NCBI GenBank assembly: GCA_039619475.1
Contig: CM077115.1
Coordinates: forward strand, 557,720,374-557,784,373
Direction: 5' to 3'
Source: Icerya purchasi
Lineage: Eukaryota > Arthropoda > Insecta > Hemiptera > Monophlebidae
Length of the DNA stretch: 64,000 nucleotides
The translations under genes were made by a program, and so were the position numbers. The notes under the pieces are model-generated. The model worked only from the letters and a program-made list of their open reading frames with translations. It was not told where the DNA came from and made no database searches. Positions 47,668-60,817 of this stretch are shown here, piece by piece; the first letter of the stretch is position 1, and the number at the start of each line of letters is the position of its first letter.

Positions 47668-49582
47668 AGTTTCTTCCAATGATATTATTAATGCACATAC
47701 ATTAACTCTTCTCGAATAAGTCTGTGTTTATCTTTAAATAACATTTCCATTTTCTTAATTTTTACTATCTCTGTGATTAAATCTGCTCAAATCTACATAT
47801 CTTAATTATCTTCTAGTAATAATCTATTATACCTTTTTGAATTGGGCTGTTGTTCTTTCATTTATGGTAACTCCTCCGGTTTTTCGTAAATTTAATGAAT
47901 TGCCACCTCCGTCTGTCTTTAGGAGTCTTTAAATCAATTCCCATCTCCGCATGCTGAAATTAACGTTGTTCCTTTATCGGAATAAAACGCCTTCTAGTTC
48001 CTCAATTCCTTCTTACTCCTCTGTACTTCAGAAGTGGGGCGATTTACTCCAAAAAAGTGCTTGTTCTTTCTCATACTTCAAATAGACTATTTGCCAAATT
48101 TTTCTATTCTCTTATTTCCGTCCTAATAACTGCTCGGAATATTAGTTTCTAGAAAAAATGGCGAAGACAACGATATCGATTAAAATTACACGCGTGAAAA
48201 TTAATGAAAATAATCATATTCACTGTTTTAAGAAAGCTAAAGACGGTGTAAAATCACAGACGTCGATTAAATCAAAATTGAGAATTTTAAATAATAGATC
48301 TAAAAAGCGTCGAATTTAAATGTAGACTTTACGGAGCCACACACAGATATGTAGAATTTTTACTCGCTAATAAAAGTAGAATATGGTATATCGTCTGCAC
48401 CGGCCATCGGCAGACAGTTAATGGTGTTGCGAAATTTTGCGAGACACCACTAGTTCGGGGAAGGACAATTTTTAACGATTGCTATAAATCTGAGCAGCCT
48501 TAATTAATTAGGGGACAGTTTGTGGACGAGAGTTACGAAAATAATATGAAACTAAATAAGAAAGGAAGAATATTTTTGTATTTTTTATATTAACTTTGCA
48601 CATTATTCGTAAACAAGCACAATTACTTTCGATGTACTTATCGAAATAATATTTGTAACATTTATTAAATAGTAAATATTATTTCAATTAAGACGCGTCT
48701 ACATCGAAAACTCTGTTATTATTTCAAAACAAAGCATAATTTAGCCGGATGGAATTAAAAACGATTTCGCTAAATATGTTTTTTCAGTTCGGAAGTGGTC
48801 GTGCATATAAATACGAGATGAGGTTTAAAATAGAAGGTACTCATTACCGACAAACGGAACGATTACAAGAATTATTACGACGAAATACGCCAAATTATGA
48901 TATGAAATAGATAATGCAGAAGAACAGGTTTTGATTAAAATAGGTAATACACCGAACGAAGAAAATTCGGAAGCATGCATGAACAACATGAAAAAAATGG
49001 TTGATAGCAGGCTGCGAAGAGTGATGAAAGAACAAAATTTAAGGACAGAAGAGGAACAAAATAGAGGCAAAGGAATGAAACTAAAAACGGTATCTGCGAT
49101 GTTTGTTTGTTCGGCTTTACATGTTTTTTAATTTTTTTTATTGCGCTTATTACAATATGTAATATCAGCTAAGTTTATACATTCTAAAGATAGAATACGA
49201 TTTTATTTTTAAGGGTACGCATTATGGATGTATCAGATTAATTCAACTTCAATACCACAATACCATATCAGCTCATTATAGCTCATATCATCCAAACTAA
49301 TTCTGTTTATCCTGCTCAGTTGATTAACGCCCACCTCAATCGTCTCACTTAAGTGTGCCATTGAATCAGGTGACGTTTTTCTAGCGGGCGTAAGTGTAAA
49401 CGTGCAACTGCACTTTCGATAAGCACACGCACTGCAAGATGCACATTTAAAGTCCTACGGCGATGGAGTACTGCTAAAATTGGACTAATCAGCCATCTAC
49501 GAACACATCGCTGAACAAATATATGTGCATCTGGGCTACTCGGATACGAATTCCAGCTATGATGATGAGATTATTAAAATAC
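47668..49582. other. No recognisable gene; possible tiny family B relic
   Basis: Bases around 47850-47870 contain TTGGGCTGTTGTTCTTTC, resembling the 3' untranslated region of the family B copy at 24680, but no protein match or poly(A) is attached. The remainder is AT-rich without recognised genes. Confidence 0.35.
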
Positions 49583-50489
49583 TTTTTTTTTTTTTTTTTC
49601 ATGGGCGCGCTAGCGGCATTGACCCAACAATCTCAAAAGTATAATGTAAAATTTTGTTTTTCCGTCTCCATTTCGATATCTTTTAAGATCTTTATTTTAT
49701 AAAATATAATTTTTTTAAAATTTATTTATTGTATGGGCGCGCGCCAGCTGACCCAACAACAGGAAAAGCTACGCTATAAAACTAAATAGCTAGGCGATCT
49801 GATATGAAAGGAAAATTGCAGACAGAGCAAAAGATGAAAGAAAGGAGAGGATAAAGGAAGCATTATGGGGAGCAGGGAGACCTAATGTCAAGAGCTGGCC
49901 GTATAAAAGAGAGCGTTTAATAAGAAGAGCAAGACACTCCTGTATGAAGAGGATCACAATCGTGAAGAGAACAATAAGGAGACGGTGACAAAGCAAATCG
50001 AAAGCGTGAAAAGGGGAGTGGAGAATGATTGATCCGGGAGCGGATTAGGGAGACAATAAGCGGAGCGACGACAGAAAGGAATATAGAATGGAACCAAGGC
50101 AAGGATCGAGGAATCGGCTGAATAAGAAGGCGATAATGCGAATGACGATTAGAAAATAGGGAGGAATAAATATCCCGAGATGGATAGGGAAAGGATGTCT
50201 GAAGAAGGGAAATAGTCGAGGAATGAATCAAAGCGGGCAGCAGAGCGCGAACTAAAGAGTCAGCTGCGTCATCGCCGTCAATTCCGGAATGACTGGGGAT
50301 CCTTATAAAATCAATAGACTGCAAAGTGGAGGTAAGAGAACGAATTGAAATAATAGTACCACCATCGGAGGAATGTGAAGGACGAGAGGATTTGAAGGAC
50401 GCTTTTAGAGTTCGAAATGATGGGGAATTGGGAGGCTTGAAGAGGAAATAAAAGAGATAGCCTGAAAAATGGCGATTGGCAACGCGCAT
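49583..50489 (-). pseudogene. RNase H LINE 'family B', copy 5, with doubled 3' end
   Basis: The 190-codon minus frame contains SIDFIRIPSHSGIDGDDAAD followed by SLVRALLPAL, the RNase H C-terminal box, and continues in frame through RSRINHSPLPFSRFRFALSP to CSLHDCDPLHTGVSC, where the finger is damaged. Downstream in other frames come the family's 3' sequences. The terminal motif TTGGGTCA...GCGCGCCCAT occurs twice, at 49600-49635 and 49732-49760; the outer one carries the poly(A), seen as T at 49583-49599. That suggests a short second insertion next to or into the first. Confidence 0.75.
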
Positions 50490-53400
50490 AAGTATTACCG
50501 GAGAAAAATTACTACGCGAATATTAAAACAAAATCAGAAAGGGCGAGGGGGAAAATGAAAATATAAACGAATAGCTCTCGGTATATTTTGTATACAGAAC
50601 TAGATTGTGAGCAGTGTCTCAGTTGCGATGTAATGATAAGAGAAACACGATGGGGAAGATAACACATACTGTAAGGTGACTTTAGTAAACATGACAGATG
50701 TTTGTAGCAAGATAATTCGGAAACGGGCGTTGCAACGCTTTTCCTTAACAAGATCCGCATACATAACTGCGTCAAAATAAAATATTCGTGAGTAACCCGA
50801 AAACATGCGAGTTTTTCGATTTTTGCGGATTTATTATATATATTTTTCTTTTTCTTTTTTTTCCCGGAGAAAACCCATTTGTTGGCCAATTTTATTATTA
50901 TATTTCTGTTCTTTCGCGTTTATTTATTTATATATATATATATACTTTTGATTTTAGTTGTTTAGCTTTTTTTTTTTATAATCGCTAATCGGTTTTCTCG
51001 ACTGCGCTCAGATTTATAAATAATTAATTGCTTTTTTTGTTATTAGCCTGCTTAGATATGCGTGTTTGAAAGGGGAACAAAAAAGGTGCCATAGAAGGCG
51101 CGCGTTGATTTTTCGTGTTCGATAGAAATAATAATAATTGGATACCGTTAGCGTTTCTTGTTGCTGTTGGCGGTGACTTTTTTTAACACCGTCGTCGTGT
51201 GTTTTTATAAATCTGCTTAGCTGGTAAGATGGCGGTTGGTCGGAAGTACGCGCGCGCGGGCAAGAGGAGGCGGAATTAATAATTTTTATTTTAAGCGTTT
51301 TTCCGCGGAAAAATGCTGAACGGTCTGCTAAGCAAAGAGATACGGTCTGACATAGGGCGGCCATTGCGAACGCGGCCGATTCAATATGGAAGGCGTCCCG
51401 CTGGGAATTTACTCATTTAAAGGGCTTCTCGGCAAAGGTATCGCCGGCTGCTCGAACATTATCCGGATCAGTTGAAATTATTCCGCATTAAGCGTCGATC
51501 ACGCCTTTCACAGCCTCGCAAGAATAATAGAGAATCGATATATAAATAAGTTCGTAGCGTTGTAGACGGAGAGTCGGGCGTGATTTCCGTCTCTATCTTG
51601 CCGACTGCGACCACTACTGAATATCGTGAGAGTTTGTTGCTTGACATTTCTGCCGTACTATTGCCTCGACGGCTCGTTGGCCCCGGCGCGCATAACTCGT
51701 TTGCCGCTTCCGTCCACTTCCAGGTCCAATAATTAGTTTTAGAATATCGTTCGCTATTCCTTTTTCTTCTCCTCTTATCTTGCTCCGCGACCAGCAATCG
51801 TCCGAGTAAATCTGGGACAATTCCAATTTGTTTGTGCAGTCTCTCTGCGTTCCCGCTGCCCTGCCGATGCGTCTCCGATAATAATTTACCGGTAAGAATA
51901 GCCAGAGACTGCATTAATATGTTAAATATTAACCGGCAAACATATCATCGTCCACGCACGGTCCGGCTAATGGTAACGATGATCTCTGCCCGGTAAGCGA
52001 TGGTCTCTCATAAATAACCCGAAAAAAAGTACTCGTACCGCGAGTACATGTTACTTTTCTCATTTTCGATGGGGGCAGAATAATAGTGTTTGCGCGCTGG
52101 TTCGTCTTTAATTTACGACCTATCACGCTGGGGCCCATGCGCTGACCGCCCCACCTAATTTTGGCCGCACACTGCCTTTTCCACTTAAATAAACAACGGG
52201 AAATAATTTTCCGCTGCGCGCTCTCGATTCGATTCCGATATCCCGGCCGGTATAAAATTTCATGGCGCTATCCGGAGTTGGGAAAATTTTCGCTGTGGGT
52301 TTATTCGCTTGTTTGTTTATTTATACGATTTATTTCTTCGTTGTTTTTATTACGAGCAGCAAGTCTACCGGCAGCAACTCTGTCTCTAATAATAGGTACC
52401 CATTTTTATTATTAACGGTTTATGTACACACGTTCTTCCCGTGTAAAACGCGATATTCTCGGACTGGTTAGGCTTCTGTGCTTTCGGCTTTTCTATTATT
52501 CTCGGACGAATTTTTCTATAATTTATATACCTTTTTATTCTGTTTGTTAGCGGGCGATAATTAACAACCTGGCGAGAAATGAAAGAAAGAAAGAACGGCT
52601 TCTACTTGGGGAGGAGGAGGGGGGTCACTTAACGGAACTTGGCTCGATCGTAAAATTACAAGAGAAAAGCGCTTGTTAAAGGGACATTGTCAGGTCACTG
52701 TTTATTTTTCTGCTTTTGAAATTACTAGCGACCACAGACAATTGGATTTTTCTGTCCATGTATTTCCTATATTTATCGTTATTTTATATCTTGACTCGGA
52801 ATGCGGCTAATTGGATATATCGAATCATTTTTGAAATTTATATATATATTATATTTATGTAATATATTCGATATCCACCTCACTAAAGAAGACCCCCTGG
52901 ATTTACAGATACGCTGTAATGCGCTGTTGTGATTATTACAAGGTTGCTTTTGATGGACTGCGTCTCGAAAAATGAAATTTCATAAATTTCGTTATGGGAT
53001 TTTTTTTTTTTTTTTACAAGGCTCAGAGCAACATCGTCATTATAAGCATGGCGGGGAAAAAAACGGTTGCCGATTTCGTTTTAGGATTTTCTTCTACGAA
53101 AGAATGCGACATAGTCGCTATTTTGGTGTCATTTTTGCGTTAATTAGAAAACCCGTATAACATCCCCCCCCCCATTATAATCGCGCAAGTTGTAATAGAA
53201 ATCGCTGCGCGAACTGTAAATTAATTTAATTCGGTTCTGAAAATTTTAAAAATTACTTTTCCAAAATGGTAAAGTACGTCAGTTGAAATCTCTCCTTCTT
53301 ATAAGACTAGAGTATCACATCTGTGGGTGTTCTCATGGCCACTGAAGGATCAAGTTTATATGCAGGTATATAGCGTGAGCGCTTGTACGCGTAAGCAAGC

Positions 53401-53879
53401 GTGTCCTAATATTGATATCGTCGCTATATTTTTAAAATTTCTGATTAAACAGAAACTTCTGTATCGCGTTTTTTTTTTTTTTAATTTTTTTAATTTTCAG
53501 TTCATTTGTAATTTTTAATTTTATCTAAGATATTGTCAATAGCGGTGTTTTGATTTCACGTCAAGATTAATCTTTTTGCTGTTTTTTGTTTGTTTTTGAG
53601 TGTTGCGTAATGGGTCTGTTACGACACTGTCGCGGTAAGATTGCTAAATGAAACAGAATAAACTACTTGCGTAGAGAAATTAAAAATAGTTTCTACAATG
53701 CTGGTATCAGAGTTAGATAGAGATGACCGCATTAGAGGGTCGAAAGACTACTCAAGAGAAGCGCATTTTATTGAGGGAGCTGGAGAAAGAGAGATCAAAA
53801 GGGCAACAGGGATGCTCAAAGTTGAGTATGTGGTTATGCGTCAGGACCACGAGATTATTCACAAATGAAGAAAAGCAAG
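50490..53879. other. No recognisable gene; partly GC-richer
   Basis: 51000-52200 is GC-richer with open frames on the minus strand up to 148 codons (51468-51914) without a domain I recognise. A GAAA repeat lies at about 52578-52594, G-runs near 52610-52624 and a C-run at about 53163-53171. No supportable gene. Confidence 0.4.
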
Positions 53880-54585
53880 AAAATCATCTTTCCTCTAAAT
53901 TCTTAATTATATCTGACTCCCCTTGGCTGCCAATTTGTTCTCCTCTACCTAATCATTCCTGTGATTTTATTATTTTCCGTATACGCTTACTTATCCTCAC
54001 TCCATTCCATTTACACTGATATTTAGCCATTCGGGTATTTTTGGTAATGAAACGGCGGACTCTTTGACATTTCGGTTTTTTTCCATTTCTCTTCTTAAGA
54101 AAAACCACACCTTCCAATATCCTTCCGCTGTGTAAAAGTTTTTAATGGTATCGAATATTAACGCTTCCTCTGTTTCTAATGATTATTAATTTCATCTGTC
54201 TGCTCAACGCCTAGTCTTCCTGCCAATCTGTGATTCTTTTTGTTCTCTTCACTGGCGTTGTTCTGTCATTCTCTCCATTATACTTAAATGGTTTCCTTTC
54301 CGTATTGTCCAAACGAAGCGCGTGTGTGCGATGCTAGTCATGTGTTTATTAAGTGTTTACTTTTTTCTGTTGATTTGCTTGTGTTTCAGTTCGCTGCGAC
54401 TTGGCCTTCCTATTCCGTATTGCGCCTCTTATATTTTCCTTCTCCACACATGGTTCCTATTATTTGTTCCTTCCTCCTAACACTATCTGGCCGTATCAAA
54501 ATATAATTGATTCCTTTTTACCTTCCTAATTGTTTCTGGGTAAAGGTGGTTGGAAGGCCTCCATTCCAAAAAAAAAAAAAACAAA
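53880..54585 (+). pseudogene. RNase H LINE 'family B', copy 6
   Basis: KFLIISDSPW gives the second catalytic Asp of RNase H. SHSGIFGNETADSLTF, encoded at about 54025-54074 in another frame, gives the His-containing box with its final Asp. YCPNEARVCDASHVFIKC at about 54302-54355 gives the C-terminal finger. The 3' part ends in an A-rich stretch at 54569-54591. Upstream, the 53723 frame adds no recognised motif. Frameshifts separate all three boxes. Confidence 0.75.
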
Positions 54586-55766
54586 AAACAACGAAACGGG
54601 CTCTAGGAAGGCGTTTAAAGGGGGAAAGCAGGGGTCGATGCAATGATTTGTCTTCCTAAGAAAGCATGTTTGTTGGGAGAGCCAATCTTGCTTTCACTGG
54701 GACGTCCGCACATGATTGTTTAGAAGTTTTGTTGTGCCAGACGGCGGGAGGAAGTTACGAAAAGCAATGGGCGTAGTAATAAAGCCGACTTAGCGGCACG
54801 CTATTTTTACTTTTCTTAGTATGTTTTTATTACTATTTTTTATCTACTTCGAATTTGTTAAATTCATTATTCATCTACTATTCGCAGCTACCAAGATTAC
54901 TATTGACTATATTAGCTAACATCCCTTTGTAATGGCACGCGGCAAAAATATTACCATCCGTGAAATCGCTCTTATTACACAATTACGAAGTTTATATAAA
55001 TATATATGCTTTAAATAATCTTCCGTTATAAATTAATGAAATTCGAGGAATTTCTTTATTATTGTTTCGATTTTCAATACTTAAAAATATATCGCGTAAT
55101 ATCTCGAGACTTGATAATACTAAATTTATCCGTAACACTTTACTCGTAACAACTTACTTCCATCTAAAAATATAGTTCGTTATACTTTACGTTATTGAAA
55201 GAATGTATTATTACGTTAATATTGATTTTAATTTCGGAAATAAACTAATGTGTTTTTGTATTTCCGATTCTATTACACCTAGGAAAAGACAAAAACAACC
55301 TCCCTAATTTAAAACGGATGCAATATTTAGTTTCTGAATAAAATTCCGTTGTAAAGTAAAATTCATAATTCCCCGCATATGCGTTTTATAGATGAAACGC
55401 GTAAGCATCTTTATATACCTATGTACATTATCGATGCCACCGTTGTTAGATTGAAGTACTCTATTACTGGTTTGGTGATTTTAAAAGCGCTATGTATTAT
55501 AAGTCTACGATAAAATAACATCTGGCATATTTGATGGATCTAATTTAATTGTTTTTTTTTCTGAAACTACTATTTCAATTGTCTAAGTATGAATTTCTGT
55601 TAAATTTTTGCCAAAAAATGTATACGATTATTTTGATTTTAATTTTAAAGAAAAAAAGAAATCTAAAAAAGTCTATTTTTAATTAAAATACATTCGAAAG
55701 AACTTATTTGCACATCTTTATGCGATATTTAAATTTTACTTAAAACAAAAACCAACTTCCAACCAA
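54586..55766. other. AT-rich spacer without gene
   Basis: AT-rich sequence with no coding or repeat family recognised. Confidence 0.5.
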
Positions 55767-56090
55767 TAGCGTTATTATTCTAAGAGTGAGATGAAAGGAA
55801 GAATTTTTGCGATTCGTAATTATTCTAATCGGAGATGAGCTTTTATTTTATTATTAAATGTTGTTGTTTTTTTTAAAATGTACCATATTTCTGACTACTG
55901 TTCCATTAAAAAAGTTTTTACCTATAATTAGCGTTATTATTCTAAGAGTGAGATGAAAGGAAGAATTTTTGCGATTCGTAATTATTCTAATCGGAGATGA
56001 GCTTTTATTTTATTATTAAATGTTGTTGTTTTTTTTAAAATGTACCATATTTCTGACTACTGTTCCATTAAAAAAGTTTTTACCTATAAT
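55767..56090. repeat. Perfect 162-bp tandem duplication
   Basis: Bases 55767-55928 and 55929-56090 appear identical by eye over the whole 162 bp, starting TAGCGTTATTATTCTAAGAG and ending TTTTACCTATAAT. The identity means the duplication is very recent, or is an assembly artefact. It has no coding content. Confidence 0.93.
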
Positions 56091-58079
56091 AATATTGTAG
56101 CATACGGGGTTTTAAATTTAATACAAAAGCATCAAAAATGAACTGTTTTTCATTCATTTTCTAATGCAAAAAAATTATTTTATTATTATTATTATTATTG
56201 TTATTTTTTTTGTAAGTTCTTTTATTAGACTTGTAAGTTTTAACAACATCTGATCAGAATGAGCTATTACAGATCGGGATCCCTAAAACACACTTTCACG
56301 GCCGACTTCATATTGCAATAGCCTGAAATCAGTTTGTAACTCATAACGCTTAAACCACTAAAAACGATTCTAAATGAGTTCCCTGGTCTCGGAAATTGTC
56401 CTCCTAGAACAATGCTATTATCCGAAGAAGCATACACAAGTGTGTGTGTCGAAAAATCCGAAATTGCTAACGATTAGCTTGTTCGGTTTAGACGGAGTGT
56501 TTATGCTTTCCATCTTGTTTTCATCGGAGGACATTACAGTGTCAGCTATTAGCGACCAAATTTAAATTTTGGTACATGAAAAAAAAAAAAGCCAACAAAA
56601 AATGACAAATGATCAAACAAGTAGCAAATGTTAGGCGACTTTTCTGGGTTAACTTTTAAAAGTAAAAGTGTTTGATGTACGCTGAAAATCACTGCATGAG
56701 TTTGCACAAGAGACGACGAGTTTTGAAATTGCGAATAGAGCAATGAAATTCTAATCGTACTAGAGAGGTAATCGCGTAAGAGATGCGTTTTGTTTAATTT
56801 CCTAACGAGGAGAGATATTTTCTTTCTGCACGCTCGCAGTGGATTCGCGTTCCTCGGTAGTTGTTTGTTTGCGTAAACTCGACAGTTCATTACATGTAAA
56901 CGCAGATGTAATTGCTATTTAACATATAAATAAACTTGTTGCCGACGAATAACGCGAAGATAATAGTCGCTATAGCTCATGCAGCAAGAAAGGCTGCAAA
57001 TGGAAAAATAACATGTATCACAGAAGAATGAATAAAAACAGCGCGCGATAGGGGAAAAAACGTTTTTATTCGATGTTATCTAATGAGCTGTAGTCGATCC
57101 GAGTTGAAAACAAAAACTTGACATGTGCGTGTTCACCGTTAAAGATTCATTGTGCCTCCGTACGGTACAGGTGCTACACATCCAGAGTCGAACAACACGT
57201 GTTAACTCGCTCGGTCGTGAAGTATAATTTACGGGCAACGTTCGAAGGCTTCTTCGCCATCGCAAGCAAAACGATTCCTTTCGGAATTACTGCACTTTAA
57301 CAGTATTACTTACATTTCGCTCACGAGCTTTTTTCATATCAGCCCCCCCCCCCCCCCCCCAAGTTAATTCCTTGCCGAATTACTCTTTTCTATTCGCGAA
57401 AGTAATTTGGAATTTTTTCTATCGCAAAGGGTGTTTCTTTACCAGAAATAATATTCGATATGACGTTTAATGAGATGACGTTTTTTCTTCTTATTCTTCT
57501 TCTTCTTCTTCTGCGATGCGTGCGTGCGTTTTAACATTACTTCATCGCGGTGTGCAACGCGCGTTAATTATTATCATTGTCCGTGTGTTTATGTTTCTGT
57601 TTTTCTTTTTGTTGTTTTTTTTTTTCTTTTTTTGTGTGTGTATTTCTTTTATTTTGTCAATAGATTTTATTATTAGAAAATCAATTCTTTCTGATAACTT
57701 ATTGTTGCCCTATATGGCACAAAAAAAATAATAAATAAAAGAAAGAAGAATGTAAAAGAAATTAAGAGTCATTTGCAAAACTATGAAATTATTCTATTTT
57801 TTTTTGTATCATGAAGTATTTAAAATCTGTAAACCTTACATAGGCTCCCCTAAAGTTCTTTTTCTGTATCCTTATCTTTCGAATCTTTTGAGCCGCAGCT
57901 ATGCAAGAATTCCTTAACACCATCAATTTCGTATTTCCTTTACTTTATTTTTATTGATGGCTAGAAGAATTCCGGTGAGGTTGAAGCCTTTTCCATTCTC
58001 GCCAACACTATTTTTTTTGACTCTTTCAGACTTGCTTTTACTTGATCGTCAAACTGACAGCTATTTTGTTCATTTTTTT
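56091..58079. other. No recognisable gene
   Basis: AT-rich to mixed. A poly(C) run of 18 lies at 57343-57360 and a (TTC)n at about 57484-57511. Short frames show no domains. Confidence 0.5.
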
Positions 58080-58500
58080 CCATAGTTTTTCATTTATTCG
58101 ATTATTTCTGATTTCGTGATGTTCTCCTCCTCTTCCCACTCACTCTGTGATTTTGTCATTCTTCGTATTCGCTCTCTCATCGCTTTGTTTTTTGTTCATT
58201 CAATTAATTATCGGCTCGTTATTAGTTCTCGGTCATGTAGGTATATATGTAGTAATGAAATGGCAAATTTTCTGGCTCCAGAGTTGCTGTTTCCTTACGT
58301 GTTTTCTTTTTTAAAATCCCACGTTCGAATCTTCTTTCGCTTTATGAAAAAGTTTCAGTTTAAAGATTCACCTGATTTCTTTGTTTCATCCTTTTCAAAT
58401 AAACTCTCCCTTTCTACCTGTCTGTCCAATCTAATCATCGATTTAAACTGTTTTCCTTTACTCGAAAGTTTTGCTGTCGTTAAACGGCTTCTTTAGCCAT
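58080..58500 (+). pseudogene. RNase H LINE 'family B', copy 7, strongly decayed
   Basis: The plus frame at 58116-58496 contains SSRSCRYICSNEMANFLAPE, which aligns with the RNase H box PSHVGIYGNEMADFLARE of better-kept copies, followed by LLFPYVFSFLK. The catalytic His is Arg here and the last Asp is Asn. Upstream, HSLCDFVILRIRSL resembles NHSCDFIIFRIRLL in copy 6, which supports the same family. No finger or clear poly(A). Confidence 0.6.
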
Positions 58501-59258
58501 AAAAGTTGTTGGCGTACAAACTAATGTCAAACATTTTCTTTTCGACGTTGCACTTGCGTGATGCCAAATGTTTCCTCATCTTGTAACGCAGCAGATGTGA
58601 AGCAGGTCAAGAGAAATTAATTTCTCTAAAGGTGTATTATATGTGGAGAGGATGAGAGATGGTCGATTTTTATAAACAGATTATTTACACCAGAATCGTG
58701 AAACGCGAACAATTGATAACGTTTCTATCCGCTGAGGCATTGTAATCAACTTGCACTTCGGAACTAAAATCGAACTAGTCTTATTATTGTCCGTCTTTAT
58801 ATCCTGTTAATTATCATTATTCGAGAAGCTCTTAAGATTGCTATCAACTTGTGCTACCGAAAAAATACAACGTCACTCCCCTCCGGATCAAGTGGCCGAT
58901 CTAAATCATCCATCAGAAGGTAAAGAAAGATAAATTACGAATGAAGTAAAATAAAAAGAGCGGGTATAATAAATATTAAGTGAAGAGGAATTATTTATAT
59001 GCCGAAATTAAACGGATGAATTAGCTATTCGATTAGTTAAGATAACGCTAACTTGTTCCGATGTAAGCATGAAATATGACCGCCATCAAAAAATAAATCC
59101 TGTTCTATAAAGAATGAATTTAAAAATTACTTCCATGAGTTAATATGGTCTGGAGTATCAGTTTGTTTATAAAACATGCGTTCTTCTCTATATTAATACG
59201 CAGTATAAAAAGCGAGTAAAAACCATTCGCATTGTTGCAAATAAATAAATAAATATAT
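58501..59258. other. No recognisable gene
   Basis: Mixed composition; no motif or repeat family recognised apart from AAAT repeats at about 59240-59255. Confidence 0.5.
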
Positions 59259-59515
59259 TACATATATATATATATATATAAAAACTCGAACTGTGCCCCT
59301 TGACCCCTCTTGCTTACATTTCTATCTCTTTCTCTTCTATACTTTGTATAAAATTATCAAAATTTACAACGTAATTCTAAATCGGTCCATATGAATATAA
59401 TAACATAATCACAGAAATCCTATAAAATATAACAAACGTTACATAAAATTGGGATATTTTTTGGGACATTTTTTCTAATGGAGGGTAGCCTAAGAATTAC
59501 GTTGTAATTAATATA
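59259..59515. repeat. Dispersed repeat 'R59', copy 2
   Basis: It starts after a TA microsatellite with AAAACTCGAACTGTGCCCCT, then TTCTATACTTTGTATAAAAT, TTACAACGTAATTCTAA and AATCCTATAAAATATAACAA, all shared with 11278-11687. The 37-bp direct repeats of copy 1 are reduced to one here. The right end contains AGAATTACGTTGTAA, the exact reverse complement of TTACAACGTAATTCT inside the repeat, followed by another TA tract. Confidence 0.7.
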
Positions 59516-59645
59516 TATATGTGTATGTATTTTTAGATAAAAATCATGTCTTCTTTTTCGGTAGTAGAAGGTGTATTGTTTCTCATGCGATTTTTATTTT
59601 TTTACTGATTTTACTTATTTATTTTTATTTGTATTGTATGTTAAA

Positions 59646-60817
59646 ATTTTACAGACCTCCCCAACACCCCAGAGTTCCCTAATGACCCTCTCCCAGAAAT
59701 CCTGGCTCTCCTATCACAGCACAACGTGAGCGTAATCCCTTTCCCTAACCTAGCTCCTAACATCATGATTCCGCCGTGGGCCCCTTTAAACATTGATGTT
59801 AACTTTTCCCTGACGAAGTATAATAAACCCCTGCACCCGAATATCGTTCGGCTGACAACAGCAACAATGCAAAAATACCCCGACCACCTCTTTTTCTACA
59901 CGGATGCTGCCAAGGCTACCCCAGAGGCTACTTCTTCCCCAACCGCCTGTTCCTTTGAAGTCTGCGACGTGATTCGAAGCATTCGACTGAATGACAATTG
60001 CTCGGTACTGGATGCTGAAATATACGCAGTATTTTTCTGTTTGGAATATTTTCTTTTTACAGAGCCTACATCACAGAAAGCCCTGCTGGTATCTGATTCA
60101 TCCGCGGCCTTATTGACAATTTCTAATCCCCTCACCAAACATCCTGTAGCAATTCGAACCCAGCAGGTATTATACCAACTTATTAAGAGACAGTGCTCCG
60201 TATCATTTCTGTGGGCGCCCAGCCATGCAGGGATTCCTGGAAATGAACGCGTCGATACATCCGCCCGAGCAGAAATATATTGCCCCTCGCCTAGTAACAG
60301 CCCACCTCCACCTTATCTCTCGAACATAATCTTGAATAATCTCACGTCCTTATGGAAAACCCATTGGTCCTCGTGTCAGACTTTCTCGAGGTTAATTAAA
60401 CCCTCAACGGAACCATGGTGGCCAGAAAAAAGCATCTCCCGCAGAGATTTCTGTACACTTAGCCGCTTGTGCATAGGCCATACGGCCATGTCGCATAATT
60501 TTATTTTGCAATAAAACCCCCTCTCCTACGAATTGTCCTTTCTGTGGCCAAGATGTTGCTGCCTCAACTCCTCATATACTATGCGACTGTCCAGCATTAT
60601 CACCTCACCGGCCCCTTTCAATTAATAACAAAACAGTCACCAACATTCTTGAGAATTCCCCCGATGCAATTTTATCCATAACACAATTTATCAGAACTAG
60701 CGGAATAATCAGATATCTATAAAAAGAAACTGCGCATCTTCGTACTGTAATAGCCACAGCAGTTAAACACGGTACAGGATGTTGCTTTCACAAAAAAAAA
60801 AAAAACAAAAAACAAAC
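59646..60817 (+). pseudogene. RNase H LINE 'family A', copy 3, most complete RNase H
   Basis: An open plus frame (59646-60514) starts in TDLPNTPEF, a linker typical of the end of the reverse transcriptase, and carries a full RNase H domain: FFYTDAAK (Asp), LDAEIYAVFF (Glu), LLVSDSSAALL (Asp), WAPSHAGIPGNERVD (His and Asp). It continues with SRLIKPSTEPWWPEK and RRDFCTLSRLCIG. A one-base frameshift near 60513 leads into the C-terminal finger CPFCGQ...PHILCDC, which ends with TAA at 60720-60722. The 3' untranslated region matches copies 1 and 2 and ends in poly(A) at 60792-60817. All RNase H catalytic residues are present. The element is 5'-truncated at about 59646 and lies in sense orientation about 330 bp upstream of the ATG16-like exon. 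Confidence 0.9.

Noticed and set aside
51468..51914. 148-codon minus frame in a GC-richer block
   Set aside because: Long frames are expected in CpG-rich DNA with few stop words; no domain, splice site or homology was recognised.
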